DNA from: Marinimicrobium hydrolyticum
GTDB taxonomy: Bacteria; Pseudomonadota; Gammaproteobacteria; Pseudomonadales; Cellvibrionaceae
Length of the DNA: 64,000 nucleotides
Assembly: GCF_030848505.1 (NCBI RefSeq)
Contig: NZ_JAVDDU010000004.1
Span: 248,001-312,000, forward strand
Direction of reading: 5' to 3'
The notes below the pieces were generated by a model. It saw nothing but the letters and a program-made list of their open reading frames with translations, did no database searches and had not been told where the DNA came from. Both the position numbers and the translations under genes were made by a program. Positions within the stretch are counted from its first letter, which is position 1. Each line of letters starts with the position of its first letter. This document shows, piece by piece, positions 7,972 through 16,186 of the stretch.

Positions 7972-8559
7972 TCCATGTTGGTTTGGTACGGGATTTGAGT
8001 TAGGGCAACTGGGGAGTCTATTCCGGACTAATCGGCACGATAGCCGATTAGCACAGCCGAAGGCTGCCCGAAGGGTTGGGCACAAGTATGTGCCCAATGA
8101 AACGCGGTAAACACGTCCATGTGGCTCCCCGCATGTTACAACCCAACCCCGGCGTACGATTGGAAACTAATGCTTGACTGTTCTCGTCGGAGGGCGGCAA
8201 CTATCTGGTCCGCCCGGGAGTGGGGTATGAGGTTCTGGAAACGCGGTAAACACATCCGTGTGGCTCCTGCGCGTCATCCATGACGCGAAGGTTCCAGAAC
8301 CTCATACCCCACTCCCGGGCTCCGTGCTGGACTGGAGGTCCGTGGCACCCCACCAAATTCGGGTTAAAAACGAATTCCCCTTCCAACCCAAATTGATACA
8401 TTACTATCGTCTCGACTGGCACCGAGGGCGGCTGGGGAGTCTATTCCGGAACCCTCGCGCCATGGATGGCGCGCGGGAGCCACACGGACGTGTTTACCGC
8501 GTTTCCGGAATATACTCCCCAGCTGCCCTGACTTTAAACCCGTACCAAACCAACATGGA
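7972..8559. repeat. Composite palindromic MITE-like element with 56-bp terminal inverted repeats
   Basis: The left arm 7972-8027 and the right arm 8504-8559 are inverted copies matching at about 50 of 56 positions. Between them lie nested palindromes. One is a perfect 29-bp inverted repeat (8212-8240 with 8292-8320). Three copies of a 30-bp core beginning GAAACGCGGTAAACACGTCC are at 8099-8128 (+), 8238-8267 (+) and 8476-8505 (-). Hairpins at 8028-8051, 8054-8066, 8076-8097, 8271-8286 and 8456-8473 have perfect stems of 5 to 9 bp. No credible protein is encoded; the frames across it are translations of the palindromes. The flanks (7694-7971 and 8560-8723) must hold the promoters of the two divergent operons, but I see no clear -35/-10 pair. 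Confidence 0.85.
8212..8320. repeat. Nested 29-bp perfect inverted repeat
   Basis: The arms 8212-8240 and 8292-8320 are perfectly complementary (outer end GCCCGGGAG, inner end TTCTGGAA) and enclose 51 nt. The enclosed part holds one copy of the 30-bp core and a second hairpin with 7-bp stem GCGTCAT/ATGACGC (8271-8286). It looks like a separate small mobile repeat unit lying inside the larger element at 7972-8559, with different arm sequences but the same core. Confidence 0.85.
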
Positions 8560-8723
8560 GAACCCATCTCTGTTGCTAGTTAGTTTCTCAAGCTTGACCC
8601 AACTACCAGCTGTGACCCGCGCGCACCTGCCCCCAACCTCGGAAAAAAGTACAAAACAGCGTATAGTGCCCGCTTTCAAACACCCATAAAAACGGGCTTC
8701 AAGCCCCCAAGAGCGAGTCGCCA

Positions 8724-9626
8724 TTGCTGAGTGTTGAAGCGCTGACTTTCGGCTACCGAAAACAGCAAACACAAATCGTCGACGTGTCGTTTAGTTTGGC
8801 CTCAGGGGACATACTTGGACTCCTGGGCCCCAACGGCGCGGGCAAGACCACGCTCGTCTCATTGATTGCCGGGCTACTTAAACCCCAGAGCGGGCGCGTC
8901 TTGATCGACGGCTCTCCGACCCACCTGGGTCGACGCGATATCGCCTTGGTGCCCCAGGAATACGCCTTTTACCCTCGTCTCACCGCACGCGAAAACCTCC
9001 TCTATTTTGCCGGCGCTCTGGGCCTTAGTCGTGCAGAAGCTCGAACTAGAACCGACAGCGCCCTGCAAAGCTGCGAACTTACGGATCGGCAGCACCAAAG
9101 GGCCGGGCACTATTCGGGTGGGCTCAAACGGCGCCTCAATTTTGCCATCGCGTTACTACAGCAGCCGCGCCTGCTGATTCTTGATGAACCCACAGCGGGT
9201 GTCGACCCCCAGTCGCGCGCTTTTCTATTGGACACCATTCGCCAACTCAACCAGCAGGGCACCACGCTCATCTACACCTCGCACCTGCTGTCGGAAGTGG
9301 AATCTCTCTGTCGTTCAGTGGCGGTACTAAACGCCGGGCGCATCATTTTGCAAGGAGATCTGGAAACGCTCCTGGCTGAACAGCACAGCCAAGTCCACGT
9401 AAAGCTGCCCCAAACTCCCGCGCCAGAATTGCTCGCTAAGAGCCCCGCGCAGTCCAAAGAACAGGGATGGTGGGCATTCGATCTGGAAGCCAGCGAACTG
9501 AGTGTCAGCGAATTACTGGGCAAGCTTGAGCAGGCAGGCAACAGCCCAACCCAAATTCGCTACGGCCAGCAGCGCCTGGAAGAAGTCTTTTTGACCGCCA
9601 CCCACCGGGAGGAGCGGCCATCGTGA
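8724..9626 (+). CDS. ABC transporter ATP-binding protein
   Basis: 300 residues. Walker A is GPNGAGKTT, the signature is YSGGLKRR (Tyr replaces the usual Leu), Walker B with catalytic Glu is LLILDEPTAGVDP, and the switch His is in YTSHLL. This matches the CcmA/DrrA-like subfamily that pairs with ABC-2 permeases. The start is a TTG preceded by GAGCGAG six bases upstream; no ATG is available in a suitable place. It overlaps the permease gene by 4 nt. An ABC-2 exporter of this kind also accompanies dar/flexirubin genes in Bacteroidetes, so it probably moves the finished or precursor pigment lipid across the inner membrane. Confidence 0.92.
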   Translation: MLSVEALTFGYRKQQTQIVDVSFSLASGDILGLLGPNGAGKTTLVSLIAGLLKPQSGRVLIDGSPTHLGRRDIALVPQEYAFYPRLTARENLLYFAGALGLSRAEARTRTDSALQSCELTDRQHQRAGHYSGGLKRRLNFAIALLQQPRLLILDEPTAGVDPQSRAFLLDTIRQLNQQGTTLIYTSHLLSEVESLCRSVAVLNAGRIILQGDLETLLAEQHSQVHVKLPQTPAPELLAKSPAQSKEQGWWAFDLEASELSVSELLGKLEQAGNSPTQIRYGQQRLEEVFLTATHREERPS

Positions 9627-10786
9627 ACGCTTTTTTGGCCTCCTTGCGCAAAGAGAGCCTCCTGCTGGTGCGAGATTGGCACGCCTTGTTGGTTTTGTTC
9701 GCCATGCCCGGCCTGTTCGTGCTCATCATGTCCATGGCGCTGGCGGAACGTTTCGAGGAGGGTGGTGTTCAACTGCCGGGCTACTTGGTCGTAGAAACCG
9801 ACGCAGACAGTGCCCAGGAGTTTGTGGCCGAACTGCAGGACGTGCCTCACCTTGGAATGACCCCCGCCGCCGCAGGGCAAGCCTTACACACTGGCGATGC
9901 CTTGTACGAGCTTCGATTGCCCGAATACTTTGACGACGCTCTGGAAGGCCTTCGGGATGGGGCGGGCATTTACCTTCGCTTTGCACCCGAGCTGTCCCGA
10001 CGGGATCGGGCGCTGATCCAGGCCGCCATTCAAGAAGCTTTTGCCCGTTACAACACCCTCGGCATCGCCCGAGAATTGGGTTATGACCGCGACTATGCGG
10101 AAACCGAATTGCTGCGCCAGGGGTTTATTGCCGTGGACCATGGCGAATTGGCTCAGACCCCCAGCGCCGTGCAGCAGAGCGTCTCCGCCTGGTTGATCTT
10201 TGCCATGTTTTTTATCGCCATTCCTATATCCACAACCGTGATCCAGGAGCGCCAACAGCGCACCTTGATGCGCTTGCGCACTCTGGGTATGCCAATCTGG
10301 GTGCTTTACAGCGCGAAGCTCTTTCCCTATTTTGTCGTCAACCTGCTGCAGTTGCTGGTCATGCTGGGCATCGGCATTGTGCTTCTGCCCCTGCTGGGCG
10401 CTCAGGGTTTATCTCTGGCCGGAGTGAATCTGGGCGCATTGTTGGTGATTGGCGCCAGCACCAGCTTGGCCGCTCTAGCGTTGGCTAGCCTGATTGCGAC
10501 TCTAGCCCGCTCAGTGGAACAGGCTACGGTGGCGAGCGGGGCTTTAAATATTGTGTTCGCGGCACTGGGTGGGATTATGATTCCCACCTTTGTGATGCCG
10601 CCCGCGCTGCAAACACTCGCCCAGGTATCACCCATGGCCTGGGCTCTGGACGGATTTTTGGACGTTCTGGTTCGCGGGGCGAACTACGGCGATATTGCCG
10701 GACCCAGTGCGCTTCTGCTCGGAAGCGCCGCCATTTTATGGCTGGCTTCGGCCGGTCTTCTAAAGCGAGGCGCCGACCATGACTAA
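9623..10786 (+). CDS. ABC-2 type transporter permease
   Basis: 387 residues beginning with GTG within the ATPase stop codon overlap. An N-terminal membrane segment (about residues 20-38) is followed by a soluble region of roughly 140 residues and then five C-terminal membrane segments from about residue 190 onward. This is the YhhJ/DrrB-like ABC-2 layout. The motif IQERQQRTLMRLRTLGMP is the typical cytoplasmic coupling stretch after the second membrane segment. With the ATPase it forms an exporter, and the immediate overlap with an ACP gene ties export to the polyketide genes that follow. Confidence 0.9.
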   Translation: MNAFLASLRKESLLLVRDWHALLVLFAMPGLFVLIMSMALAERFEEGGVQLPGYLVVETDADSAQEFVAELQDVPHLGMTPAAAGQALHTGDALYELRLPEYFDDALEGLRDGAGIYLRFAPELSRRDRALIQAAIQEAFARYNTLGIARELGYDRDYAETELLRQGFIAVDHGELAQTPSAVQQSVSAWLIFAMFFIAIPISTTVIQERQQRTLMRLRTLGMPIWVLYSAKLFPYFVVNLLQLLVMLGIGIVLLPLLGAQGLSLAGVNLGALLVIGASTSLAALALASLIATLARSVEQATVASGALNIVFAALGGIMIPTFVMPPALQTLAQVSPMAWALDGFLDVLVRGANYGDIAGPSALLLGSAAILWLASAGLLKRGADHD

Positions 10787-11045
10787 CGCGGTTACCGAAG
10801 AATTGAAGCTGGCTCTAAAACAAATGATTGTCGAGGAGTGCGATAAGGACTTTGAGCCCGAGTTTATCGGTGACGACACCCCTCTGGTAGGTGGCGACCT
10901 GGACCTGGACTCTCTGGACGTATTGCAGATTTGTATGGCCGTAAAGAATCAATACGACGTGCGTATTGAAGGATCCGCGGAAGCGCGCCGGGCTCTGAAA
11001 TCCGTGAATGTGCTCGCCCAGACCATCGTTGACGCCCGCCGCTGA
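10779..11045 (+). CDS. Acyl carrier protein (third ACP of the locus, DAR-side)
   Basis: 88 residues with phosphopantetheine site Ser45 in LDLDSLDVLQI. The start overlaps the permease end by 8 nt and its stop codon shares a base with the ketosynthase start. It is unlike the two ACPs of the minus-strand operon and is encoded with its own ketosynthase pair. It may therefore serve a separate chain, such as the second acyl arm of the dialkylresorcinol (DarC-like role); this assignment is inferred from position. Confidence 0.9.
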   Translation: MTNAVTEELKLALKQMIVEECDKDFEPEFIGDDTPLVGGDLDLDSLDVLQICMAVKNQYDVRIEGSAEARRALKSVNVLAQTIVDARR

Positions 11046-12205
11046 TGCCCACCTATATTCACCATGTTGATACCCACTGCGCTCTGGGACGAGGCCTGGA
11101 GCCGTGCGTCGCCGGTCTGCTGGCCGCCGAGAATCCCCTGTCGGAAATCCCCTTTGATCAGCTGCGCGATCCGGTCCACATGCCCTATTTCGCGCTTCCA
11201 CTGGACACGACCGAAGACGACTTTTATCAGCAGTTGGAATCACTGTGCGCCAATGCTGTGAAAGGGCTAAGCGCTGAGCAAAGACGGCGCACGGCGCTGC
11301 TGTTGGGCTCCTCCTCCTTCGACGTGCAAGTGTCTGAACAGCTGTATCGGGCCGATCTGGCGCGACGCGGCAATGATCAAGCCGTACCCATGCCCATTGT
11401 GGGTTACGGCAAACTGGCCCAGCGCATTGGCGACAAGCTGGGGCTGTCACTGCAACGGCACAGTTACAGCACCGCCTGCACTTCGAGCGCCAATGCTATT
11501 TTGTACGGCCACCGACTCTTGGAGGCCGGCCTCGTGGACCATGCCTTGGTGCTTGGGTTAGAGCGTTTTAATCACACCAGTGTATTGGGCTTTTACGGTC
11601 TGGGATTGATTTCGCCAGGGCGCGCCATGCGACCCTTCGCCCAAGAACGCGACGGCCTGCTGCTGGGCGAAGCGGTGGGTTTGCTGCTGCTCAGCCGGGA
11701 AACGCCCGCGGCGGGGAAGCCCTGGTTGCGACTCTGTGGTGGAGCCATCGGCACCGACAATCACAGCCTGACCGCCGCCAATACTGATGGCCAACAATTG
11801 GCTCAGGTGGTTCAACAGGCGCTGGCGGACAGCCAGATAGACGCCCAGGACTTAGTGGGCGTAAAAGTGCACGGCACCGCTTCCCTGAAAAACGACGAGG
11901 CGGAAGCCGCGGCCCTGGGCACCGTATTCGGCGGCTCCACGCCCCCGGCGTTTGCGCTGAAGCCCTTCCTCGGCCACACATTGGGCGCCTGTGGTGCGGT
12001 GGAAACCGCCTTGACCTTGGGTTGTTTGGGGCGTGGAAAAATGCCCGCCAACCCCGGAATAGCGCCGGATCCCGTATTGAAGGTCAACCTGGCCCAGAGC
12101 GTTCAACCCGCTGCCACAGGGCCCTACTTGTTCAACTGTTTTGCCTTTGGCGGCAACAACAATGCCCTGGTGATTAGCCTCGATCGCAAGGGGACGGCGG
12201 CATGA
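11045..12205 (+). CDS. Beta-ketoacyl-ACP synthase (FabF-like)
   Basis: 386 residues with a complete Cys-His-His catalytic set: Cys145 in YSTACTSSANAI, His276 in VKVHGTAS and His311 in FLGHTLGACG. The Gly-rich C-terminal motif CFAFGGNNNALV is present. It condenses malonyl-ACP with a growing acyl-ACP in the cytosol. It lies between a dedicated ACP and a Cys-less ketosynthase-like protein, a type II polyketide arrangement. It could elongate either the polyene or one of the two chains joined by DarB; the sequence does not decide. Confidence 0.92.
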   Translation: MPTYIHHVDTHCALGRGLEPCVAGLLAAENPLSEIPFDQLRDPVHMPYFALPLDTTEDDFYQQLESLCANAVKGLSAEQRRRTALLLGSSSFDVQVSEQLYRADLARRGNDQAVPMPIVGYGKLAQRIGDKLGLSLQRHSYSTACTSSANAILYGHRLLEAGLVDHALVLGLERFNHTSVLGFYGLGLISPGRAMRPFAQERDGLLLGEAVGLLLLSRETPAAGKPWLRLCGGAIGTDNHSLTAANTDGQQLAQVVQQALADSQIDAQDLVGVKVHGTASLKNDEAEAAALGTVFGGSTPPAFALKPFLGHTLGACGAVETALTLGCLGRGKMPANPGIAPDPVLKVNLAQSVQPAATGPYLFNCFAFGGNNNALVISLDRKGTAA

Positions 12206-13077
12206 AGGTAAGCTCCAGCTATTCTCTGCTGCATACCATAGACGCGGATGCAGAGGGCCCGCTGCCCGCCCTGGAGCCCTTGATCACCCGCTGGCATGGC
12301 AGCCGTATCCGGCGCATTGATCGCTACATCCAACTGTGCATTGCCGGCGGCCTCAACTGCGTTGCCGATAAACCGCTGGAGGAACGCACCGGCCTTTATT
12401 TGGCGAGCCGGGCAGGCGCTGTTTCCACTTCCGCCAAAGCCATGATCAACACCGAACAAAAAGGCGAAATGCCCAAGCCGCTGCACTTCGTAAACACCCT
12501 GGGAAATTCCGCCGGCTTTTACCTGACCCAACTGCTGGGCCTCACCGGCACAGTATTGGTGGTGTCCCAGGAGTGGTTGTCCTTTGAGTCCGCGCTACTG
12601 CATGCCTGGCTGGATTTGCATCAGGGCCGAGTCGATGCAGCACTGGTGGGTGGCTTTGATGAAGTGTGTTTGCCCACGGCTCATCACCTTGAGCGCTTGG
12701 GAGAGCAAACGACGCAACTGACCGAGGGCAGTCACTGGCTGTTGCTGGAACGGGAAGCACCCGCAAGCGGAGTGAGCCTGGAAGCCCCCAATTGGTTCGC
12801 CGACTCACAAGAACTGGCACACTGGATATCAACAGAAGCGCCGTTTGATTGGATCCAAACCGGTTTTGGGCCAAGCCCTGACGAACGGTCTTTATTGGCG
12901 TCGAACACCGGCGAACTTCAGGCCTTTACCCGTCCCGCTGCCCTCCATGGGGTGTTTTCCGGAGCGGCACTGGTGAGCTTATGTGAGCAACTGGCGGAAG
13001 GCCAAAAGTCCGGCCGGGCGCTGCACTTGGTACGGGGCACCGAAGGGCCTTATGGTGCCCTAGTCGTTACCTGTTAA
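12202..13077 (+). CDS. Ketosynthase-like protein without catalytic Cys (chain-length factor)
   Basis: 291 residues of the thiolase-like fold, starting inside the ketosynthase stop (ATGA overlap). The segment aligned with the nucleophile elbow reads VVSQEWLSFESALLHA and has no Cys; the following VDAALVGGFDEV is the conserved strand of KS/CLF proteins. Translational coupling to the active ketosynthase at 11045 points to a KS-CLF heterodimer. It is about 100 residues shorter than a normal ketosynthase. It ends 7 nt from the convergent GH43 gene. Confidence 0.8.
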   Translation: MKVSSSYSLLHTIDADAEGPLPALEPLITRWHGSRIRRIDRYIQLCIAGGLNCVADKPLEERTGLYLASRAGAVSTSAKAMINTEQKGEMPKPLHFVNTLGNSAGFYLTQLLGLTGTVLVVSQEWLSFESALLHAWLDLHQGRVDAALVGGFDEVCLPTAHHLERLGEQTTQLTEGSHWLLLEREAPASGVSLEAPNWFADSQELAHWISTEAPFDWIQTGFGPSPDERSLLASNTGELQAFTRPAALHGVFSGAALVSLCEQLAEGQKSGRALHLVRGTEGPYGALVVTC

Positions 13078-13084
13078 TCCTTTT

Positions 13085-14662
13085 TTAATCCGCCAGCTCC
13101 TTATATTCAAACCAATCGAAGTCCGCGTGCTGGCGCGTACCGGCCAAGTCCTGACACGCCACGCCGACAAAATTGCCGGTAAAGCCAATGGGCAGGGCGT
13201 GCTCGTCAGAGAGAATCGACGCGTCCTCTTCGCCCCCCGCGGCGCTCCACTGCTGGCCGTCTCGGGAGTAGAAAAACCGAATGCGGTCGTTTTTGATCTC
13301 CAGTTTCAGACACACCTGCTGCCAATCATCCAATGGGTATTCTTTTTCAATCAGGAAGCTGACCTTGCCTCGTTCGCAGCGCATTAACCCGAGGCAGCGC
13401 TTAGAGTGGGGCGCGTGAGTGAGAAACAAGTAGTAGAAGTTATCGGTGCTGTAGAAGGCCACCAGGCCTGCCATCTGCTGAAAGTTTTCGGGGTGGAAAT
13501 CGAGGCAGGTGGAGGCTTCAATATGGAAGCTCTTTTGGCGCCGCGCCACCAGACTCTGCTCAAAGCGAGAGACGATACTCTCCCGGCCGTATAGGCGCAG
13601 AAAACCTGGGCGCTCGGTCAAGCTCGCCATCTGTTCATCAATGGGCACGCGCGGCGCCTGCCAGTGTGGACCCAGGTGTGTGGTGTCGAATTCGTCCCGC
13701 CGGATCGGCTCTGGCCAAGGGTGCTCGGGCAGCTCGGGCGCTTCGAACCGATCCAGCGGCGTTTTGCCGCCCGAAGCCAAACGCGGCCAGCCGTCCACCC
13801 ACACAATTTTTTGTAACGAGGTTTCGCGGCCCAGGATGGAACGGCCGTTGGCCTGGGGCCTTCGGCACAAGTGAGCAAAGGCCCAGGTGCCGTCCCGGTG
13901 TTGCACCAGACTGCCGTGGCCGGCGGATTGCAAAGGCAGTTCGGGAACGCCAGCGCTGGTAATCAAAGGGTTATCCGGCATGAGCTCGTAGGGGCCGAGA
14001 ATATCCCGGGAACGCGCCACCGTTTCGGCATGCGTAGTAAAGGTGCCGCCCTCGGCGGTTAGCAGGTAATACCAGCCATCCACTTTATACAGGTGCGGAC
14101 CCTCTACCAGTCCCAGCTCAGAGCCACGAAAAATATTGGTCACCGGACCCACCAGCGCGCCTTTTTCCGCATCGAACTCCTGGATCAATATGCCGCCAAA
14201 ATTGTGCTCCTCCGGGCGGTGATCCCAGACCATGTTGAGCAGCCACTTGCGGCCATCGTCGTCATGAAACAGTGACGGGTCGAAGCCCGAAGCGTTAAGA
14301 AAAATAGGTTCGGACCAAGGGCCTTCGATATGGGGAGCGGTGACCAGAAAGTTACGCGCGTCTTTAAAGATACCGGTCCAGTCGCGCACGTCGGTGTAGA
14401 TCAAATAGAACATCCCATCCGCGTAGCTTAGGCTGGGCGCCCAGACGCCGCCGGAGTTGGGGCGACCGCGCAAATCCAGTTGGGAATAGCGCGTCAGTGG
14501 ATGAGTCAGCACCCGCCAGTTCACCAGATCCTTGGAGTGGGAAATCTGTACGCCGGGAAACCATTCAAAGGTGGATGTGGCGATGTAGTAGTCGTCCTCA
14601 ACGCGGACGATGGAGGGGTCCGGATTGAATCCGGTTAGCACTGGGTTGTTTACGGCTGTCAT
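13085..14662 (-). CDS. GH43 beta-xylosidase / alpha-L-arabinofuranosidase
   Basis: 525 residues from the ATG at 14662, preceded by AAGG at a spacing of about 8; a GTG two codons upstream is possible. The five-bladed propeller of family GH43 covers roughly residues 1-310. The general base Asp is in GFNPDPSI near the N-terminus, the pKa-modulating Asp in WLLNMVWDH, and the general acid Glu in GLVEGPHLY. The C-terminal 190 residues form the beta-sandwich typical of XynB-type xylosidases. No signal peptide is seen, so it should act in the cytosol on imported xylo-oligosaccharides. Its place inside a pigment locus is odd; a hairpin at 14704-14723 separates it from the BtrH-like gene. Confidence 0.93.
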   Translation of the reverse strand: MTAVNNPVLTGFNPDPSIVRVEDDYYIATSTFEWFPGVQISHSKDLVNWRVLTHPLTRYSQLDLRGRPNSGGVWAPSLSYADGMFYLIYTDVRDWTGIFKDARNFLVTAPHIEGPWSEPIFLNASGFDPSLFHDDDGRKWLLNMVWDHRPEEHNFGGILIQEFDAEKGALVGPVTNIFRGSELGLVEGPHLYKVDGWYYLLTAEGGTFTTHAETVARSRDILGPYELMPDNPLITSAGVPELPLQSAGHGSLVQHRDGTWAFAHLCRRPQANGRSILGRETSLQKIVWVDGWPRLASGGKTPLDRFEAPELPEHPWPEPIRRDEFDTTHLGPHWQAPRVPIDEQMASLTERPGFLRLYGRESIVSRFEQSLVARRQKSFHIEASTCLDFHPENFQQMAGLVAFYSTDNFYYLFLTHAPHSKRCLGLMRCERGKVSFLIEKEYPLDDWQQVCLKLEIKNDRIRFFYSRDGQQWSAAGGEEDASILSDEHALPIGFTGNFVGVACQDLAGTRQHADFDWFEYKELAD

Positions 14663-14703
14663 GCGCACACCTTGTTTGGGGTCCTTGCCAAACCGCCAAC
14701 AAG

Positions 14704-14723
14704 GCGGGGCTATTCAACCCCGC
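14704..14723 (-). terminator. GC-rich hairpin between BtrH-like gene and GH43 gene
   Basis: Stem GCGGGG (14704-14709) pairs with CCCCGC (14718-14723) around an 8-nt loop. It lies between the stop of the BtrH-like gene (14749) and the start of the GH43 gene (14662). There is no clear T-run on the minus strand, so it may attenuate rather than end transcription. Confidence 0.4.
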
Positions 14724-14748
14724 AGTATCGCAACGCTGCTAAAAACGG

Positions 14749-15768
14749 TCAACGAGACGCGACGGCCGAATCAGACTTTGGCACCTGCAGCCAAGTGCGT
14801 AAGTCCAGCCATAACTGTCGCTCCCCCTCGGCGCAGCTGAGCAGCAGTTGCGCCAGCAGGGCATGATCGATGGCTTCCGGTTGTTTGCACTGTTTGGCCA
14901 CCGCCAAAGCAAAATTTCTCCAGGTATCACCCACGGCGGTCATGGCCTCGGAGGCGCGCTCGAGTTCTGGCTCACTCAGGAGCTCTGCCGCCTCCTGCAG
15001 AAAGGATGCATAAATAAACCGAAACCCGGCTCCACCGGTACCAATCTCTTCCTGCATGCGCACTATGTGACCCAAAAACAAACGCTGCTCTTGCGGTGAA
15101 CCCTTGAGTTTGGCGATTTTGCGGGCCAAAAAGCGAATACCCTTAACGCCAATAATGGGGAGGGGTGCACCCAGCATGACCTTCACATTGCGGCTGATGG
15201 CGGCGCGAATGACGCGAGGATAATCGATGGACTCGGGCACGGACTCCACAGTGTACATAAGCCCTTTGGGTGCCAGAGGGCCGCGTACAAAGCGCGCCCG
15301 GTTCAAATGCTTGCCACTGACGGTCACCGGTTCTTCAAATATCGGGTCGCTGATTTGGTACTGGTCGCCCTCGCGGCCGTACACCATCAGGTTGTGAGCA
15401 TTGAAGTGAAAACGCATTTCTTCCGGAAAGTAAGGCAGGTAGTAGACGGACGTTTGTAGCCCCACTAACTGACCCTCGTCCAGCGCTTCGTCCAGCGCTT
15501 GGGCGCCGGCGATGGGATCTTTAAACCGCCGGAAGCTCACTTTCACCCCCAGACGTTTGCACAACCCTTTGATAATGAATTGCGGGGGCAAGCGGTAGGC
15601 GATCAGAGGCTGCCCGGAAAGCTTAACCACAGGGATATAAGCAAACGCTAGTGCATTGGCCAGACCAAACGCCATGGGCTCGGACACTTTCAGACCGCGC
15701 TGGGACAGCAGCGCCGAGATAACGCCGCTTTCACAGTGAGCGGACTGTTGATGCGAAAAGGAAGTCAT
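14749..15768 (-). CDS. BtrH-like Cys-dependent acyltransferase (BtrH N-terminal + DUF4872)
   Basis: 339 residues. The N-terminal half resembles the BtrH N-terminal domain, a papain-like fold. Cys12 follows His11 at the start of HCESGVISALL, His125 lies in HFNAHNLMVYG and Asp141 in YQISDP, giving a plausible Cys-His-Asp triad. The C-terminal half (about 155-330) is helical and resembles DUF4872, with GTGGAGFRFIYASFLQEA. In butirosin biosynthesis BtrH moves an acyl group from an ACP onto an amino sugar. Here, overlapping the small gene next to darB, it is a good candidate for joining the polyene acyl-ACP to the dialkylresorcinol hydroxyl; that function is inferred. Confidence 0.82.
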   Translation of the reverse strand: MTSFSHQQSAHCESGVISALLSQRGLKVSEPMAFGLANALAFAYIPVVKLSGQPLIAYRLPPQFIIKGLCKRLGVKVSFRRFKDPIAGAQALDEALDEGQLVGLQTSVYYLPYFPEEMRFHFNAHNLMVYGREGDQYQISDPIFEEPVTVSGKHLNRARFVRGPLAPKGLMYTVESVPESIDYPRVIRAAISRNVKVMLGAPLPIIGVKGIRFLARKIAKLKGSPQEQRLFLGHIVRMQEEIGTGGAGFRFIYASFLQEAAELLSEPELERASEAMTAVGDTWRNFALAVAKQCKQPEAIDHALLAQLLLSCAEGERQLWLDLRTWLQVPKSDSAVASR

Positions 15769-16169
15769 TGAGTGTCCGGTGTTTGAGTGAGTTGATCAAC
15801 GGAGATATCCAGCGCTTCGGCGTAGCGTTGCAGGAGAGACTGAGACAAACGCCGAAACGGCTTGGGCCGAAAATGCCACTTCACCCGCCAGCGGAACAAG
15901 CCGGTTACCTGCGCCAGCAGGGCAGGGTCCATGCGGCACTGATACATGTGATAAAACAGCGGCGACTTCTCGCCAGCGCGCACCTGCTCCAACGCTTGGT
16001 CGGCCAGTTGCTGGTAGAGGGCTACGGCGTCTTTAGTCGCGGCGGCCTCTACCTCCCAGCCGGTAGAAGGCACTTGGGTGTAGGTCCCGTCCTGATCACG
16101 GGCGTAGAGCAGTTTTTTGTGTCCGGCGTAGGTGCTGCTGTTGTCCTGAGGAACCTCATCGGTGCGCAT
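15765..16169 (-). CDS. Small protein of unknown function in the dar operon
   Basis: 134 residues from the ATG at 16169, 17 nt after the darB stop; a longer frame to 16247 would overlap darB. The protein is soluble and mainly charged. An N-terminal low-complexity part (to about 25) is followed by a helical region, then a basic stretch FRWRVKWHFRPKPFRRLS near residues 90-107, and a C-terminal helix ending DQLTQTPDTQ. I do not recognise a family. It is fixed between darB and the BtrH-like gene and overlaps the latter by 4 nt, so it is probably needed for the same step, for example as a partner of the acyltransferase or of an ACP. Confidence 0.7.
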   Translation of the reverse strand: MRTDEVPQDNSSTYAGHKKLLYARDQDGTYTQVPSTGWEVEAAATKDAVALYQQLADQALEQVRAGEKSPLFYHMYQCRMDPALLAQVTGLFRWRVKWHFRPKPFRRLSQSLLQRYAEALDISVDQLTQTPDTQ

Positions 16170-16186
16170 GTTTTGCTCCTGAGCCG

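Noticed and set aside
7972-8559. Interpretation of the palindromes as integron attC sites
   Set aside because: No integrase gene nearby and the arms lack the paired RYYYAAC/GTTRRRY simple sites at the expected ends.
8201-8772. Several open frames across the palindromic element on both strands
   Set aside because: They only translate the inverted repeats (shared EPHG-VYRVS-like peptides in several frames), have no ribosome sites and no family.
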